5,321 nt of DNA, taken from positions 1 to 5,321 of the forward strand of contig SLQK01000323.1 in assembly GCA_007131525.1 (NCBI GenBank), read 5' to 3'. This document shows, in pieces, positions 1 to 5,321 of the stretch (positions are counted from its first letter, which is position 1; each line of letters starts with the position of its first letter). The notes below the pieces were generated by a model. The model saw only the letters and a program-made list of their open reading frames with translations, ran no database searches and was not told the DNA's origin. The DNA comes from Nitriliruptoraceae bacterium (GTDB taxonomy: Bacteria > Actinomycetota > Nitriliruptoria > Nitriliruptorales > Nitriliruptoraceae). The position numbers were made by a program, and so were the translations under genes.

Positions 1-263
1 AGACCACCGTCGACTGGGGTGATGGCACGCCGCCGATCACCTACGACGTCCCGGGCGGTCCCTACCCCGACGGGCAGATCCGGCACACCTACCGCGACGC
101 CAGCACCGTCACGGTGACGGTCACCGACACCTGGGTCATCGACTTCCGGGCAACAACGGCCGGCGGTGCGGTGCTCACGGACAGCGTGGTCGCCGAACTC
201 GATGAGGTCGTCATCGAGGACTTCGAGGTGCGCGAGTTCCGGGCGGTCCGCGTCGGTCCGTAG
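1..263 (+). CDS. C-terminal part of a PKD-domain protein (5' end outside window)
   Basis: The frame is open from base 3 and ends at TAG 261-263, giving the last 86 residues. Residues 3-9 read VDWGDGT, the hallmark turn of PKD and related Ig-like beta-sandwich domains. About 25 residues later comes HTYRDASTVTVTVTD, the usual closing H-x-Y plus alternating T/V strand of the same fold. After the domain about 45 residues remain, ending in FEVREFRAVRVGP. I recall similar V-R-E-type endings in PKD proteins of unknown function in actinobacteria, but this was not searched. PKD domains usually sit in exported or surface proteins and mediate binding or spacing. No signal peptide or catalytic part can be seen because the N-terminus is missing. 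It converges on the minus-strand gene ending at 319. The domain call is firm; the cellular role is unknown. Confidence 0.8.
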   Translation, partial: TTVDWGDGTPPITYDVPGGPYPDGQIRHTYRDASTVTVTVTDTWVIDFRATTAGGAVLTDSVVAELDEVVIEDFEVREFRAVRVGP

Positions 264-277
264 CGCCGTGTCGGCGC
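263..277. terminator. GC hairpin directly after the PKD gene stop
   Basis: GCGCCG (263-268), loop TGT, CGGCGC (272-277) form a perfect 6-bp stem. The stem begins on the last base of the TAG stop and lies in the 55-base gap between two convergent genes. No T-run follows on either strand, so it is not a canonical intrinsic terminator. U-less hairpins are common in high-GC actinobacteria, and this one could serve either direction. A weaker GGCC-CGCA-GGCC repeat lies at 286-297. Function is inferred from position only. Confidence 0.35.
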
Positions 278-318
278 ACATGCGAGGCCCGCAGGCCGGA
301 GCAGACCCAGTCCCGCCC

Positions 319-552
319 CTACAGCTTGATCACCGGACAGGTCAGGGTGCGGGTGATCCCCGGGATCGCCTGCAGCGCGGAGACGACGAGCTTTCCCAGC
401 TCGTCAACGTTGGCGGCCTGCGCCTGGACGATCACGTCATAAGGGCCGGTGACGTCATCCGCTGCGGTGACCCCTGGCACCTGCGCTGCGGCCTCGGCCA
501 CCTCCGCTGCGGCGCCGAGCTCGGTCTGTATCAGGATGTAGGCCGACACCAT
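319..552 (-). CDS. Stand-alone Lrp/AsnC ligand-binding (RAM) domain protein
   Basis: This 77-residue protein matches the effector-binding half of Lrp/AsnC regulators (AsnC_trans_reg family) with no DNA-binding helix-turn-helix. Visible family features are MVSAYILIQTE at the N-terminus (strand 1), VPGV at residues 25-28, the glycine turn VTGPYDVI at 34-41, and IPGITRTLTC at 63-72 before the final strand PVIKL. In full-length Lrp/AsnC proteins this ACT-like fold dimerises and binds amino acids. Free-standing versions are known in bacteria and archaea and may sense small molecules or form mixed oligomers with full-length regulators. I chose ATG 552-550 because MV-x-AYILIQTE is the usual start in actinobacterial homologues and GGGAG (565-561) lies 8 bases upstream. 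An adjacent GTG at 555-553, 5 bases from GGGAG, would add one residue. It lies downstream of rpmB on the same strand, separated by 207 bases containing a hairpin, so it may be transcribed separately. The ligand is unknown. Confidence 0.9.
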   Translation of the reverse strand: MVSAYILIQTELGAAAEVAEAAAQVPGVTAADDVTGPYDVIVQAQAANVDELGKLVVSALQAIPGITRTLTCPVIKL

Positions 553-560
553 CACGGGCG

Positions 561-565
561 CTCCC
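561..565 (-). promoter_or_regulatory. Ribosome binding site of the RAM-domain gene
   Basis: Reading the minus strand, GGGAG is followed by CGCCC and then GTGATG. The spacing is 5 bases to the GTG and 8 to the ATG, so the site supports a start here and mildly favours the ATG. Confidence 0.55.
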
Positions 566-686
566 AGCTCGTGGTCACCTCGACGCTACACCGACGGCCG
601 CCGGACACCTAGCGCTGCCAGGGGCCGCGAGCACGGCCACGCCCACCGTCTCGGCCACGTCGGCGGGGCTGACGCCAGACAGGCGA

Positions 687-716
687 GCGCCCCGCAGCAG
701 CGAGGCAGCGGGGCGC
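687..716 (-). terminator. Hairpin downstream of rpmB
   Basis: GCGCCCCGC (687-695) and GCGGGGCGC (708-716) are a perfect 9-bp inverted repeat around a 12-base loop. It begins 43 bases after the rpmB stop codon and before the RAM-domain gene. Every base pair in the stem is G-C. No T-run follows on the minus strand, so it is a terminator or 3'-end stabiliser only by position and stem strength. It would partly insulate the RAM-domain gene from rpmB transcription. Confidence 0.45.
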
Positions 717-759
717 ACCGGCGATCGCGCCGACCGGCTGGTCGGCAGCGGTGGGTCGG

Positions 760-960
760 TCAGGCCTTCACCGGAGGACGGGTGACCTTGCCGGCCTTGA
801 TGCAGGAGGTGCACACGTCGAGCTTCACGGTTCGGCCGTCGACGTAGGCCTTGACCCGCTGGATGTTGGGGTCCCAACGCTTGCTGGACCGCCGGTGCGA
901 GTGGGAGACCTGCTTGCCGTACCACGGCTTCTTGTCGCAGAGCTGGCAGGTGGATGCCAT
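760..960 (-). CDS. rpmB: 50S ribosomal protein L28, zinc-ribbon (C+) form
   Basis: This 66-residue basic protein is a component of the large ribosomal subunit. It starts MASTCQLC, continues with KPWYGKQVSHSHRRSSKRW and PNIQRVKAYVDG, and ends with CTSCIKAGKV, all characteristic of bacterial L28. Two CxxC pairs, Cys5/Cys8 and Cys50/Cys53, make this the zinc-binding form rather than the cysteine-free paralogue that some actinobacteria induce under zinc starvation. The start is ATG 960-958. GGAAGG lies 7 bases upstream (973-968), and the length fits the family. The frame stays open further upstream, but that extension has no L28 similarity. The gene is transcribed away from the FakA-like gene, and a GC-rich hairpin follows its stop. 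Identification is close to certain. Whether a zinc-free paralogue exists elsewhere in the genome cannot be told from here. Confidence 0.97.
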   Translation of the reverse strand: MASTCQLCDKKPWYGKQVSHSHRRSSKRWDPNIQRVKAYVDGRTVKLDVCTSCIKAGKVTRPPVKA

Positions 961-967
961 GGGGCTG

Positions 968-973
968 CCTTCC
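968..973 (-). promoter_or_regulatory. Ribosome binding site of rpmB
   Basis: The minus strand reads GGAAGG, then CAGCCCC, then ATG. This strong Shine-Dalgarno match at a 7-base spacing fixes the rpmB start at 960, despite the longer open frame upstream. Confidence 0.7.
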
Positions 974-1215
974 GGGCGGTGCGTGGCGCGCGCTGGGAGA
1001 TGCGCGGCGGAGGGCGCGGCGCGGGCACGTCGGTTGGGGTCGGTCGCGTGGCACAACAGATCGGCCCCGCGGGCGCCGCAACGGTACCAGCCACCTCGGT
1101 TCCCGACCACTCGATGCCCGGTCAGGAGCGACCCGACGACAGCGGTGCGCCTGTGGGTCGTGTCGGAGGTCGTCGCTAGGCTCCGGCACCACGAGCACCG
1201 TCGACCCTCACGGAT

Positions 1216-1220
1216 GGGAG
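1216..1220 (+). promoter_or_regulatory. Ribosome binding site of the FakA-like gene
   Basis: GGGAG lies 9 bases before the GTG at 1230. No other in-frame ATG, GTG or TTG occurs close by upstream, so this site decides the start. Confidence 0.6.
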
Positions 1221-1229
1221 CCCCGAGGG

Positions 1230-2939
1230 GTGGCCGAGTCACTCGCAGCGCCGTTGGCCGCGCGGGAACTGCCCGCGCTGTTCGACCGCGTCCACGCCGC
1301 GCTCCAGGCCCGCCGCGAGGCGATCGACGACCTCAACGTCTTCCCCGTCCCTGACGGTGACACGGGGACGAACATGACCCTGACCGTGCGTGCCGGCCGG
1401 GACGCCCTGGCCGCAGCTCGTGCGAACCGGCCCGAAGGCGGCCGCGATGCCCTCGCCCGGGAGGTGATCCGCGGCGCGGTGCGCGGTGCGCGGGGCAACT
1501 CCGGGGTCATCATCAGCCAGGTCGTCCGCGCCGTCGTCGAGGTGACCGTCGGCGAGCGGGAGGTGGACGCCCAGATCTACGCCGCGGCGTTGTCGCACGC
1601 CCGGGACCTGGCGTACGAGGCGGTCGCGGAACCCGTGGAAGGCACGATCCTCACCGCCATCGCCGCCGCCGCGCGCGCCGCGACCGAGGCCGTGGCCGAC
1701 GACGCCGACATCGTGGGCGCGTCAGCGGCTGCCTGCGCCGCGACCGCGATCGCGGTGGAGGAGACACGCGGGCAGCTCGAGGTCCTGCGCGAGGCCGGGG
1801 TCGTGGACGCCGGCGCCCGGGGGTTCGAGGTGCTCCTGGCCGCGGTGCATGGGCACCTCACCGGGGAGGACGCGCCCGTCGCGCTGGACCCCCGCCGTGA
1901 CGTGGTGGTGCACACCGCCGGGCACGTGTGCCACGGGTCGCTCGCCCACCCCTACGAGGTCCAGTACCTCCTCGACGCACCGGACGCCTCAGCGGCGCCG
2001 TTGCGGGTCGCGCTGGAACAGCTCGGCGAATCGGTGGTGGTCGTGGCGGCCGGGGGGCTGTTGAACGTCCACGTCCACACCGACCGGATCGGGCCGGCGA
2101 TCGAAGCCGGCCTGGCGCACGGTCGCGCCACCGCGATCGAGGTGGTCCACCTCGGTGAGCAGGTGGCCGAGCGCGACGCCGCCCGCGCGATCAGCGACGC
2201 GGCCCTGGCCATCGAGGCCCCGTTGTCCCACACCGTTGGTGTGGCTCCGGGAACCGGCCTGCGTCCGACCCGGCCGCTGGCCGTCGTCGCCGTCCTGCAC
2301 GGTGCGGGGGCGGTCGGCCTCGCCAGATCCCTCGGCGCCGAGGTGGTCGACGGGGCCGCAGGCTCGCTGCCCTCGGTGGCGCAGCTCGTCGAGGCCATCG
2401 TGGCCAGCCGGGCGGTCCGGGTCCTCGTGCTCCCCGGCCACCGCAACGGCGTGGCTGCGGCGCGCGCGGCCGCTGAGGTCGCGACGCGGGAACACGACGT
2501 CGACGTCGAGGTGATCGCTGCGGCGACCTCGCCGCCGGCGGTGCTGGCCGCGCTGGCGCTGTGGGAGCCGGAGGCCGACCCCGACCAGATGGCCGAGGAG
2601 CTCGGTGCCGCCGCCTCGGCCGTCCACGCCGGCGAGGTGGTCGACGCCGTCAGGGACGCGGCGACGCCGATCGGACCGGTCCGCGCCGGTCAGCCCCTGG
2701 CGCTCGCGGACGGTGAGCTCGTCGCGGCCGCCGACCAGCCGCTCGACGCCCTCGCTGCGGTGTGCCGAGCGTTGGAGGTCGGCCGCGCCGAGGTGATCAC
2801 GCTGCTCCACGGCAACGCCGCCTCACCCGAGGACCGGCAGGCCGCTGCCGAGCTGGTGGCGGGGCTTGCGGCCGACGCCGAGGTGGAGGTCGTCGACGCC
2901 GGCGTGGCGCCGTCCCGGTTCTGGATCGGCGTCGAGTGA
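1230..2939 (+). CDS. DAK/DhaL-domain protein, FakA (YloV)-like fatty-acid kinase ATP-binding subunit
   Basis: This 569-residue protein is probably the cytosolic kinase subunit that, in characterised FakA systems, phosphorylates fatty acids held by a DegV-family FakB protein. The N-terminal DhaL domain (about residues 12-205) carries LNVFPVPDGDTGTNM (35-49), with Asp42 and Asp44 as the expected Mg-ATP ligands, then GARGNSGVIISQ (86-97), PVEGTILT (135-142) and VVDAGARGF (191-199). A middle domain follows with PYEVQYLLD (241-249) and NVHVHTDRIG (279-288). The C-terminal part ends GVAPSRFWIGVE, like the IGVE ending of the family, and the length of about 550 residues is normal. Where Staphylococcus FakA has a zinc-binding Cys in Y-C-T-E-F, this protein has Glu243, although both partner histidines (281 and 283) remain. 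The start is GTG 1230, with GGGAG 9 bases upstream. The stop overlaps the recG start. No FakB gene is in the window. The substrate is inferred from family; older annotation calls these proteins DAK phosphatase or dihydroxyacetone kinase-like. Confidence 0.9.
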   Translation: MAESLAAPLAARELPALFDRVHAALQARREAIDDLNVFPVPDGDTGTNMTLTVRAGRDALAAARANRPEGGRDALAREVIRGAVRGARGNSGVIISQVVRAVVEVTVGEREVDAQIYAAALSHARDLAYEAVAEPVEGTILTAIAAAARAATEAVADDADIVGASAAACAATAIAVEETRGQLEVLREAGVVDAGARGFEVLLAAVHGHLTGEDAPVALDPRRDVVVHTAGHVCHGSLAHPYEVQYLLDAPDASAAPLRVALEQLGESVVVVAAGGLLNVHVHTDRIGPAIEAGLAHGRATAIEVVHLGEQVAERDAARAISDAALAIEAPLSHTVGVAPGTGLRPTRPLAVVAVLHGAGAVGLARSLGAEVVDGAAGSLPSVAQLVEAIVASRAVRVLVLPGHRNGVAAARAAAEVATREHDVDVEVIAAATSPPAVLAALALWEPEADPDQMAEELGAAASAVHAGEVVDAVRDAATPIGPVRAGQPLALADGELVAAADQPLDALAAVCRALEVGRAEVITLLHGNAASPEDRQAAAELVAGLAADAEVEVVDAGVAPSRFWIGVE

Positions 2940-5086
2940 GCCTGTCGCTGGACGACCGTGTGACGGCCCTGCCCGGTGTCGGCCCCAAGCTCGCCGGTCG
3001 GTTGGACGAGGCCTTCGGCATCCGCACGGTGCGTGACCTCCTGGAGCACTACCCGCGCCGGTACCACGACGCCGGCGAGGTGCTCGATCTCGGCGACGTG
3101 GAGGAGGGAGCGCCGGCGACCCTGCTCGGCGAGGTCCTCGACTGGTCGACCCGTCGGGTCCCCCCGCGGGGCAAGCGCTCCCGAGCCCTCGACCTGGCGG
3201 AAGGTCGCGTCCGGCAGGCCAGCGGCGCGGTGTTCACGGTCACCTTCTTCAACCAGCGCTGGCGCGCATCGACGCTGCCACCGGGCACGGTCGCGGCGTT
3301 CAGCGGGACCGTGAAGCGGTTCCGAGGTGAGCTCCAGCTCGCCAGCCCCGACGTCCAGGTGCTCGGCAAGGTCGGGTCCGGGACCGATGCCGCCTCGGCG
3401 GCCGAGCGCCTTGATCACCAGCGGCTCCTCGCCGTCTACCGGGCGACCGACGGGCTCCCCAGCTTCAAGCTGAACGAACTCGTCGAGGTGGCCCTCGAGG
3501 CCCTGCCACCCCTCGAGGACTGGCTGCCCGAGGAGCTGCGGTCGGGCCATCGTCTGCGCCCGCTGGACGAGGCGGTCCGCGCGATCCACGCCCCGGCCGA
3601 TCAGCCCGATCGCCGCGCGGCCCGGCGTCGGCTGGCCTTCGACGAGCTGTTCAGCCTGCAGCTCGGCCTGCAGTGGCGGCGCCGGCAGCTCGAGGCGGAC
3701 ACGGTCGGGCTGGACAACGCTCCGGAGCCCGCAGGATGGGCGAGCCGGTTCCTCGCCGCGCTGCCCTTCCCGCCGACGGGCGCCCAGACGCGGGCGATGG
3801 GGGACCTGGGCCGGGATCTGGCGGCGCCGCGACCGATGCATCGGCTGCTCCAGGGCGACGTTGGCTCCGGCAAGACCGTCGTCGCCGTGTGGACGATGCT
3901 CTGTGCGGTCGACCGAGGTCGTCAGGCGGCGCTGATGGTGCCGACGGAGGTCCTCGCCGAGCAGCACCTGCGGACCCTGACCGAGTTGCTCGCCCCGCTC
4001 GGGGTCAACGTGCTGGACGGGCTCCGGGTCGCCGCGCTGACCTCCTCCACCTCGACGAACGAGCGGCGGCGCATCCTGTCGGAGCTCCTCACCGGCGAGC
4101 TGGACCTGATCGTCGGGACCCACGCCCTGCTGGAGGAGGGGGTGCGGTTCGCCGACCTCGGGGTGGTCGTGATCGACGAGCAGCACCGGTTCGGGGTGTC
4201 GCAGCGGGTGCAGCTCAAGGAGAAGTCCGCGCCCTTCGATGGGGCGACGCCGACCGCACCCGACGTGCTCGTGATGACGGCCACGCCGATCCCGCGGTCC
4301 CTGGCGCTGACCCTCTACGGCGACCTGGACGTGACCGTGCTGGACGAACTCCCGCCGGGTCGCGAGCCGATCACCACCCAGCTCATCACGCCGGAGCAGG
4401 CCCACCGCCGTGCGCGCCTGGAAGCGTTCATCCGCACCGAGGTGGCGGCGGGCCGACGGGCCTACGTGGTCTGCCCCTTCGTCGAGGAGAGCGAGCAGCT
4501 CCCCGGTCGCGGCGCGGTGCAGGAGCACCGGCGCCTGGCCACCGAGGTGTTCCCCGACCTCGAGGTGGTGCTGGTCCACGGTCGCCTGTCGTCGGCGGGC
4601 AAGGAGGCTGCCATGTCCGCCTTCCGGAACGGTGACGCCCAGGTGTTGGTCTCGACCACGGTGATCGAGGTCGGGGTGGACGTCCCAGAGGCCACCATCA
4701 TGGTGATCGAGGACGCGGAACGGTTCGGCATCAGCCAGCTGCACCAGCTCCGCGGTCGGGTCGGCCGGGGCGGTGGTCGCAGTTTCTGCGTGCTGTTCGC
4801 CGGCTGGTCATCGGAGCTCGGTGACGACGCGCTCGAGCGGCTGGAAGCGGTCGCCCAGACCACCGACGGCTTCCAGCTCGCCGAGACCGACCTGAGGATC
4901 CGGGGTGCCGGCCAGCTCTTCGGCCGCGCCCAGTCGGGGCTGCCCGACCTGATCCTGGCTCGCGTGCAGGAGGATGTCGACCTGGTCGCCGCCACCCGTG
5001 AGCTGGCAGCACGCATCCTCGACGACGATCCTGGACTCGCCGAGCCGCGGCACGCAGCCCTTCGGGCTGAGGTCCTCCGTCGCTAG
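2936..5086 (+). CDS. recG: ATP-dependent DNA helicase RecG
   Basis: This 716-residue superfamily 2 helicase reverses stalled replication forks and processes branched DNA such as Holliday junctions, D-loops and R-loops. The N-terminus holds the wedge region, beginning LPGVGPKLAGRL (12-23) and followed by an OB-fold section. The helicase motifs are complete: Walker A GDVGSGKT (307-314, Lys313), motif Ia MVPTEVLAEQH, motif II DEQH (414-417), motif III TATPIPR (448-454), motif V VIEVGVDVP (576-584) and motif VI QLRGRVGR (604-611). The C-terminal TRG region reads DLRIRGAGQLFGRAQSGLP (652-670); the usual R-G-P-G-E core is A-G-Q here, within variation I expect for the family. Length is normal and no frame break is seen. 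The start is GTG 2936-2938, overlapping the upstream TGA as GTGA. No strong Shine-Dalgarno precedes it, which suggests translational coupling to the FakA-like gene. It ends at TAG 5084-5086, sharing a CTAG with the convergent frame downstream. Confidence 0.97.
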   Translation: MSLSLDDRVTALPGVGPKLAGRLDEAFGIRTVRDLLEHYPRRYHDAGEVLDLGDVEEGAPATLLGEVLDWSTRRVPPRGKRSRALDLAEGRVRQASGAVFTVTFFNQRWRASTLPPGTVAAFSGTVKRFRGELQLASPDVQVLGKVGSGTDAASAAERLDHQRLLAVYRATDGLPSFKLNELVEVALEALPPLEDWLPEELRSGHRLRPLDEAVRAIHAPADQPDRRAARRRLAFDELFSLQLGLQWRRRQLEADTVGLDNAPEPAGWASRFLAALPFPPTGAQTRAMGDLGRDLAAPRPMHRLLQGDVGSGKTVVAVWTMLCAVDRGRQAALMVPTEVLAEQHLRTLTELLAPLGVNVLDGLRVAALTSSTSTNERRRILSELLTGELDLIVGTHALLEEGVRFADLGVVVIDEQHRFGVSQRVQLKEKSAPFDGATPTAPDVLVMTATPIPRSLALTLYGDLDVTVLDELPPGREPITTQLITPEQAHRRARLEAFIRTEVAAGRRAYVVCPFVEESEQLPGRGAVQEHRRLATEVFPDLEVVLVHGRLSSAGKEAAMSAFRNGDAQVLVSTTVIEVGVDVPEATIMVIEDAERFGISQLHQLRGRVGRGGGRSFCVLFAGWSSELGDDALERLEAVAQTTDGFQLAETDLRIRGAGQLFGRAQSGLPDLILARVQEDVDLVAATRELAARILDDDPGLAEPRHAALRAEVLRR

Positions 5087-5321
5087 GAGGGTGGGGTGGA
5101 GGCGTTCGCGGCGCTGGAGACGGGGTAAGCCCCTGGGCGAGGTGAGCCGCCGAACGGCGGACGGACCCACCCGCTTCCGTCATCGTCCGGCCGATCGATG
5201 AGCGTGCGGTCGAGCCGCAACGTGCCGTTGCCGCCGTGGAGTATCAGCGGGGCGAGCGAGGCGACCTGGGTGACCCCGCGCACTCGGAAGCTGCCGCCGG
5301 CGCCCAGCACGGTCAGCTGCC
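5083..5321 (-). CDS. C-terminal part of an unidentified protein (5' end outside window)
   Basis: On the minus strand a frame is open from the window edge to TAG (5085-5083), giving 78 residues. The first 50 or so, beginning QLTVLGAGGSFRVRGV and continuing with LAPLILHGGNGTLRLDRTLID, look like genuine protein. Hydrophobic residues alternate in beta-strand fashion with glycine turns, and third positions are almost all G or C. The last 35 residues are rich in Pro, Gly, Ser and Asp and look like a disordered tail. Antisense frames here give Arg/Ser/Pro-rich translations typical of shadows. I do not recognise the family. A beta-rich extracytoplasmic protein is possible but is only a guess from composition. 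It converges on recG and shares the CTAG stop tetramer. The true start lies beyond the window, and an internal GTG at 5310 is not supported as a start. If this frame is not coding, positions 5087-5321 would be intergenic. Confidence 0.5.
   Translation of the reverse strand, partial: QLTVLGAGGSFRVRGVTQVASLAPLILHGGNGTLRLDRTLIDRPDDDGSGWVRPPFGGSPRPGAYPVSSAANASTPPS

Larger units (their letters stand above)
961..1229. promoter_or_regulatory. Divergent intergenic region between rpmB and the FakA-like gene
   Basis: These 269 bases separate two genes transcribed away from each other, so promoters for both should lie here. I see no convincing sigma70-type promoter. The best -10-like sequences are TAGGCT at 1177-1182 (plus strand, about 48 bases before the GTG start) and TACCGT at 1086-1081 (minus strand, about 120 bases before the rpmB ATG). 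Neither has a good TTGACA-like -35 box at 16-18 bases. I recognise no operator repeat, riboswitch or conserved ribosomal-protein leader. Long frames crossing the region on both strands have no family similarity. Confidence 0.45.

Noticed and set aside
583..588. TAGCGT on the minus strand as a -10 box for the RAM-domain gene
   Set aside because: It fits the loose TANNNT pattern and lies about 30 bases before the start codon, but no acceptable -35 box lies 16-18 bases upstream. Such hexamers are expected by chance.
575..718. Minus-strand frame of 47 codons from a GTG at 718 between rpmB and the RAM-domain gene
   Set aside because: No ribosome binding site precedes it, it runs through the 687-716 hairpin, and its translation resembles no family I know. 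The longer frame containing it is a shadow of rpmB and of the divergent intergenic region.
954..1229. In-frame upstream extension of the FakA-like gene starting at 954
   Set aside because: It would overlap the start of rpmB and fill the divergent promoter region. The added residues are Arg/Gly-rich with no family similarity, while the GTG at 1230 has a good ribosome site and gives the normal length.
2499..2510. GACGTCGACGTC palindrome inside the FakA-like gene, considered as an operator
   Set aside because: It is explained by alternating Asp and Val codons in the coding frame, with no second copy near a promoter.
3673..4635. 320-codon plus-strand frame inside recG
   Set aside because: It is an out-of-frame shadow of recG with Gly/Arg/Ala/Pro-dominated composition and no recognisable motif.
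2690..4744. 684-codon open frame on the minus strand opposite recG
   Set aside because: recG with all helicase motifs occupies the other strand. The antisense translation is rich in Arg, His, Gln and Gly, as expected from GC-rich codon bias, and shows no domain.
5147..5160. CCGCC-GAAC-GGCGG hairpin about 60 bases after the recG stop, considered as a recG terminator
   Set aside because: The stem is only 5 bp, no T-run follows, and it lies inside the probable minus-strand coding frame, where Pro and Gly codons alone can produce it.

Overview
This window of about 5.3 kb is very GC-rich (roughly 70 % by eye) with strong G/C preference at third codon positions. Its core gene order points to a high-GC actinobacterium: a stand-alone Lrp/AsnC ligand-binding-domain gene, rpmB, a DAK/FakA-like gene and recG. 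That order is known from Streptomyces and relatives. I cannot name a genus.

Layout. Positions 1-263 (+) hold the last 86 codons of a protein with a PKD-type beta-sandwich, probably secreted. It converges on a small gene on the minus strand (319-552) that encodes only the Lrp/AsnC effector-binding (RAM) domain. A 207-base gap with a GC-rich hairpin follows, then rpmB (760-960, minus), encoding a zinc-ribbon form of ribosomal protein L28. A 269-base divergent intergenic region separates rpmB from a plus-strand pair: a DhaL/DAK-type protein related to the fatty-acid kinase subunit FakA/YloV (1230-2939) and the helicase gene recG (2936-5086), joined by a GTGA stop/start overlap. From 5083 to the window end, a minus-strand frame reads like the C-terminal part of an unidentified protein. 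Its stop codon shares a CTAG tetramer with the recG stop.

Function. The central genes are housekeeping: ribosome assembly (L28), probable acyl-phosphate or fatty-acid metabolism (FakA-like) and rescue of stalled forks or branched DNA (RecG). The FakA-like gene and recG look translationally coupled, but no biochemical link between them is visible. The flanking partial genes look lineage-specific.

I find no tRNA, rRNA, CRISPR array, insertion sequence, phage gene or defence system. The window is mostly an ordinary conserved locus. The points most worth a second look are the substituted metal-ligand position in the FakA-like protein, the shared CTAG double stop, and the unidentified gene where rsmD often follows recG in actinobacteria.
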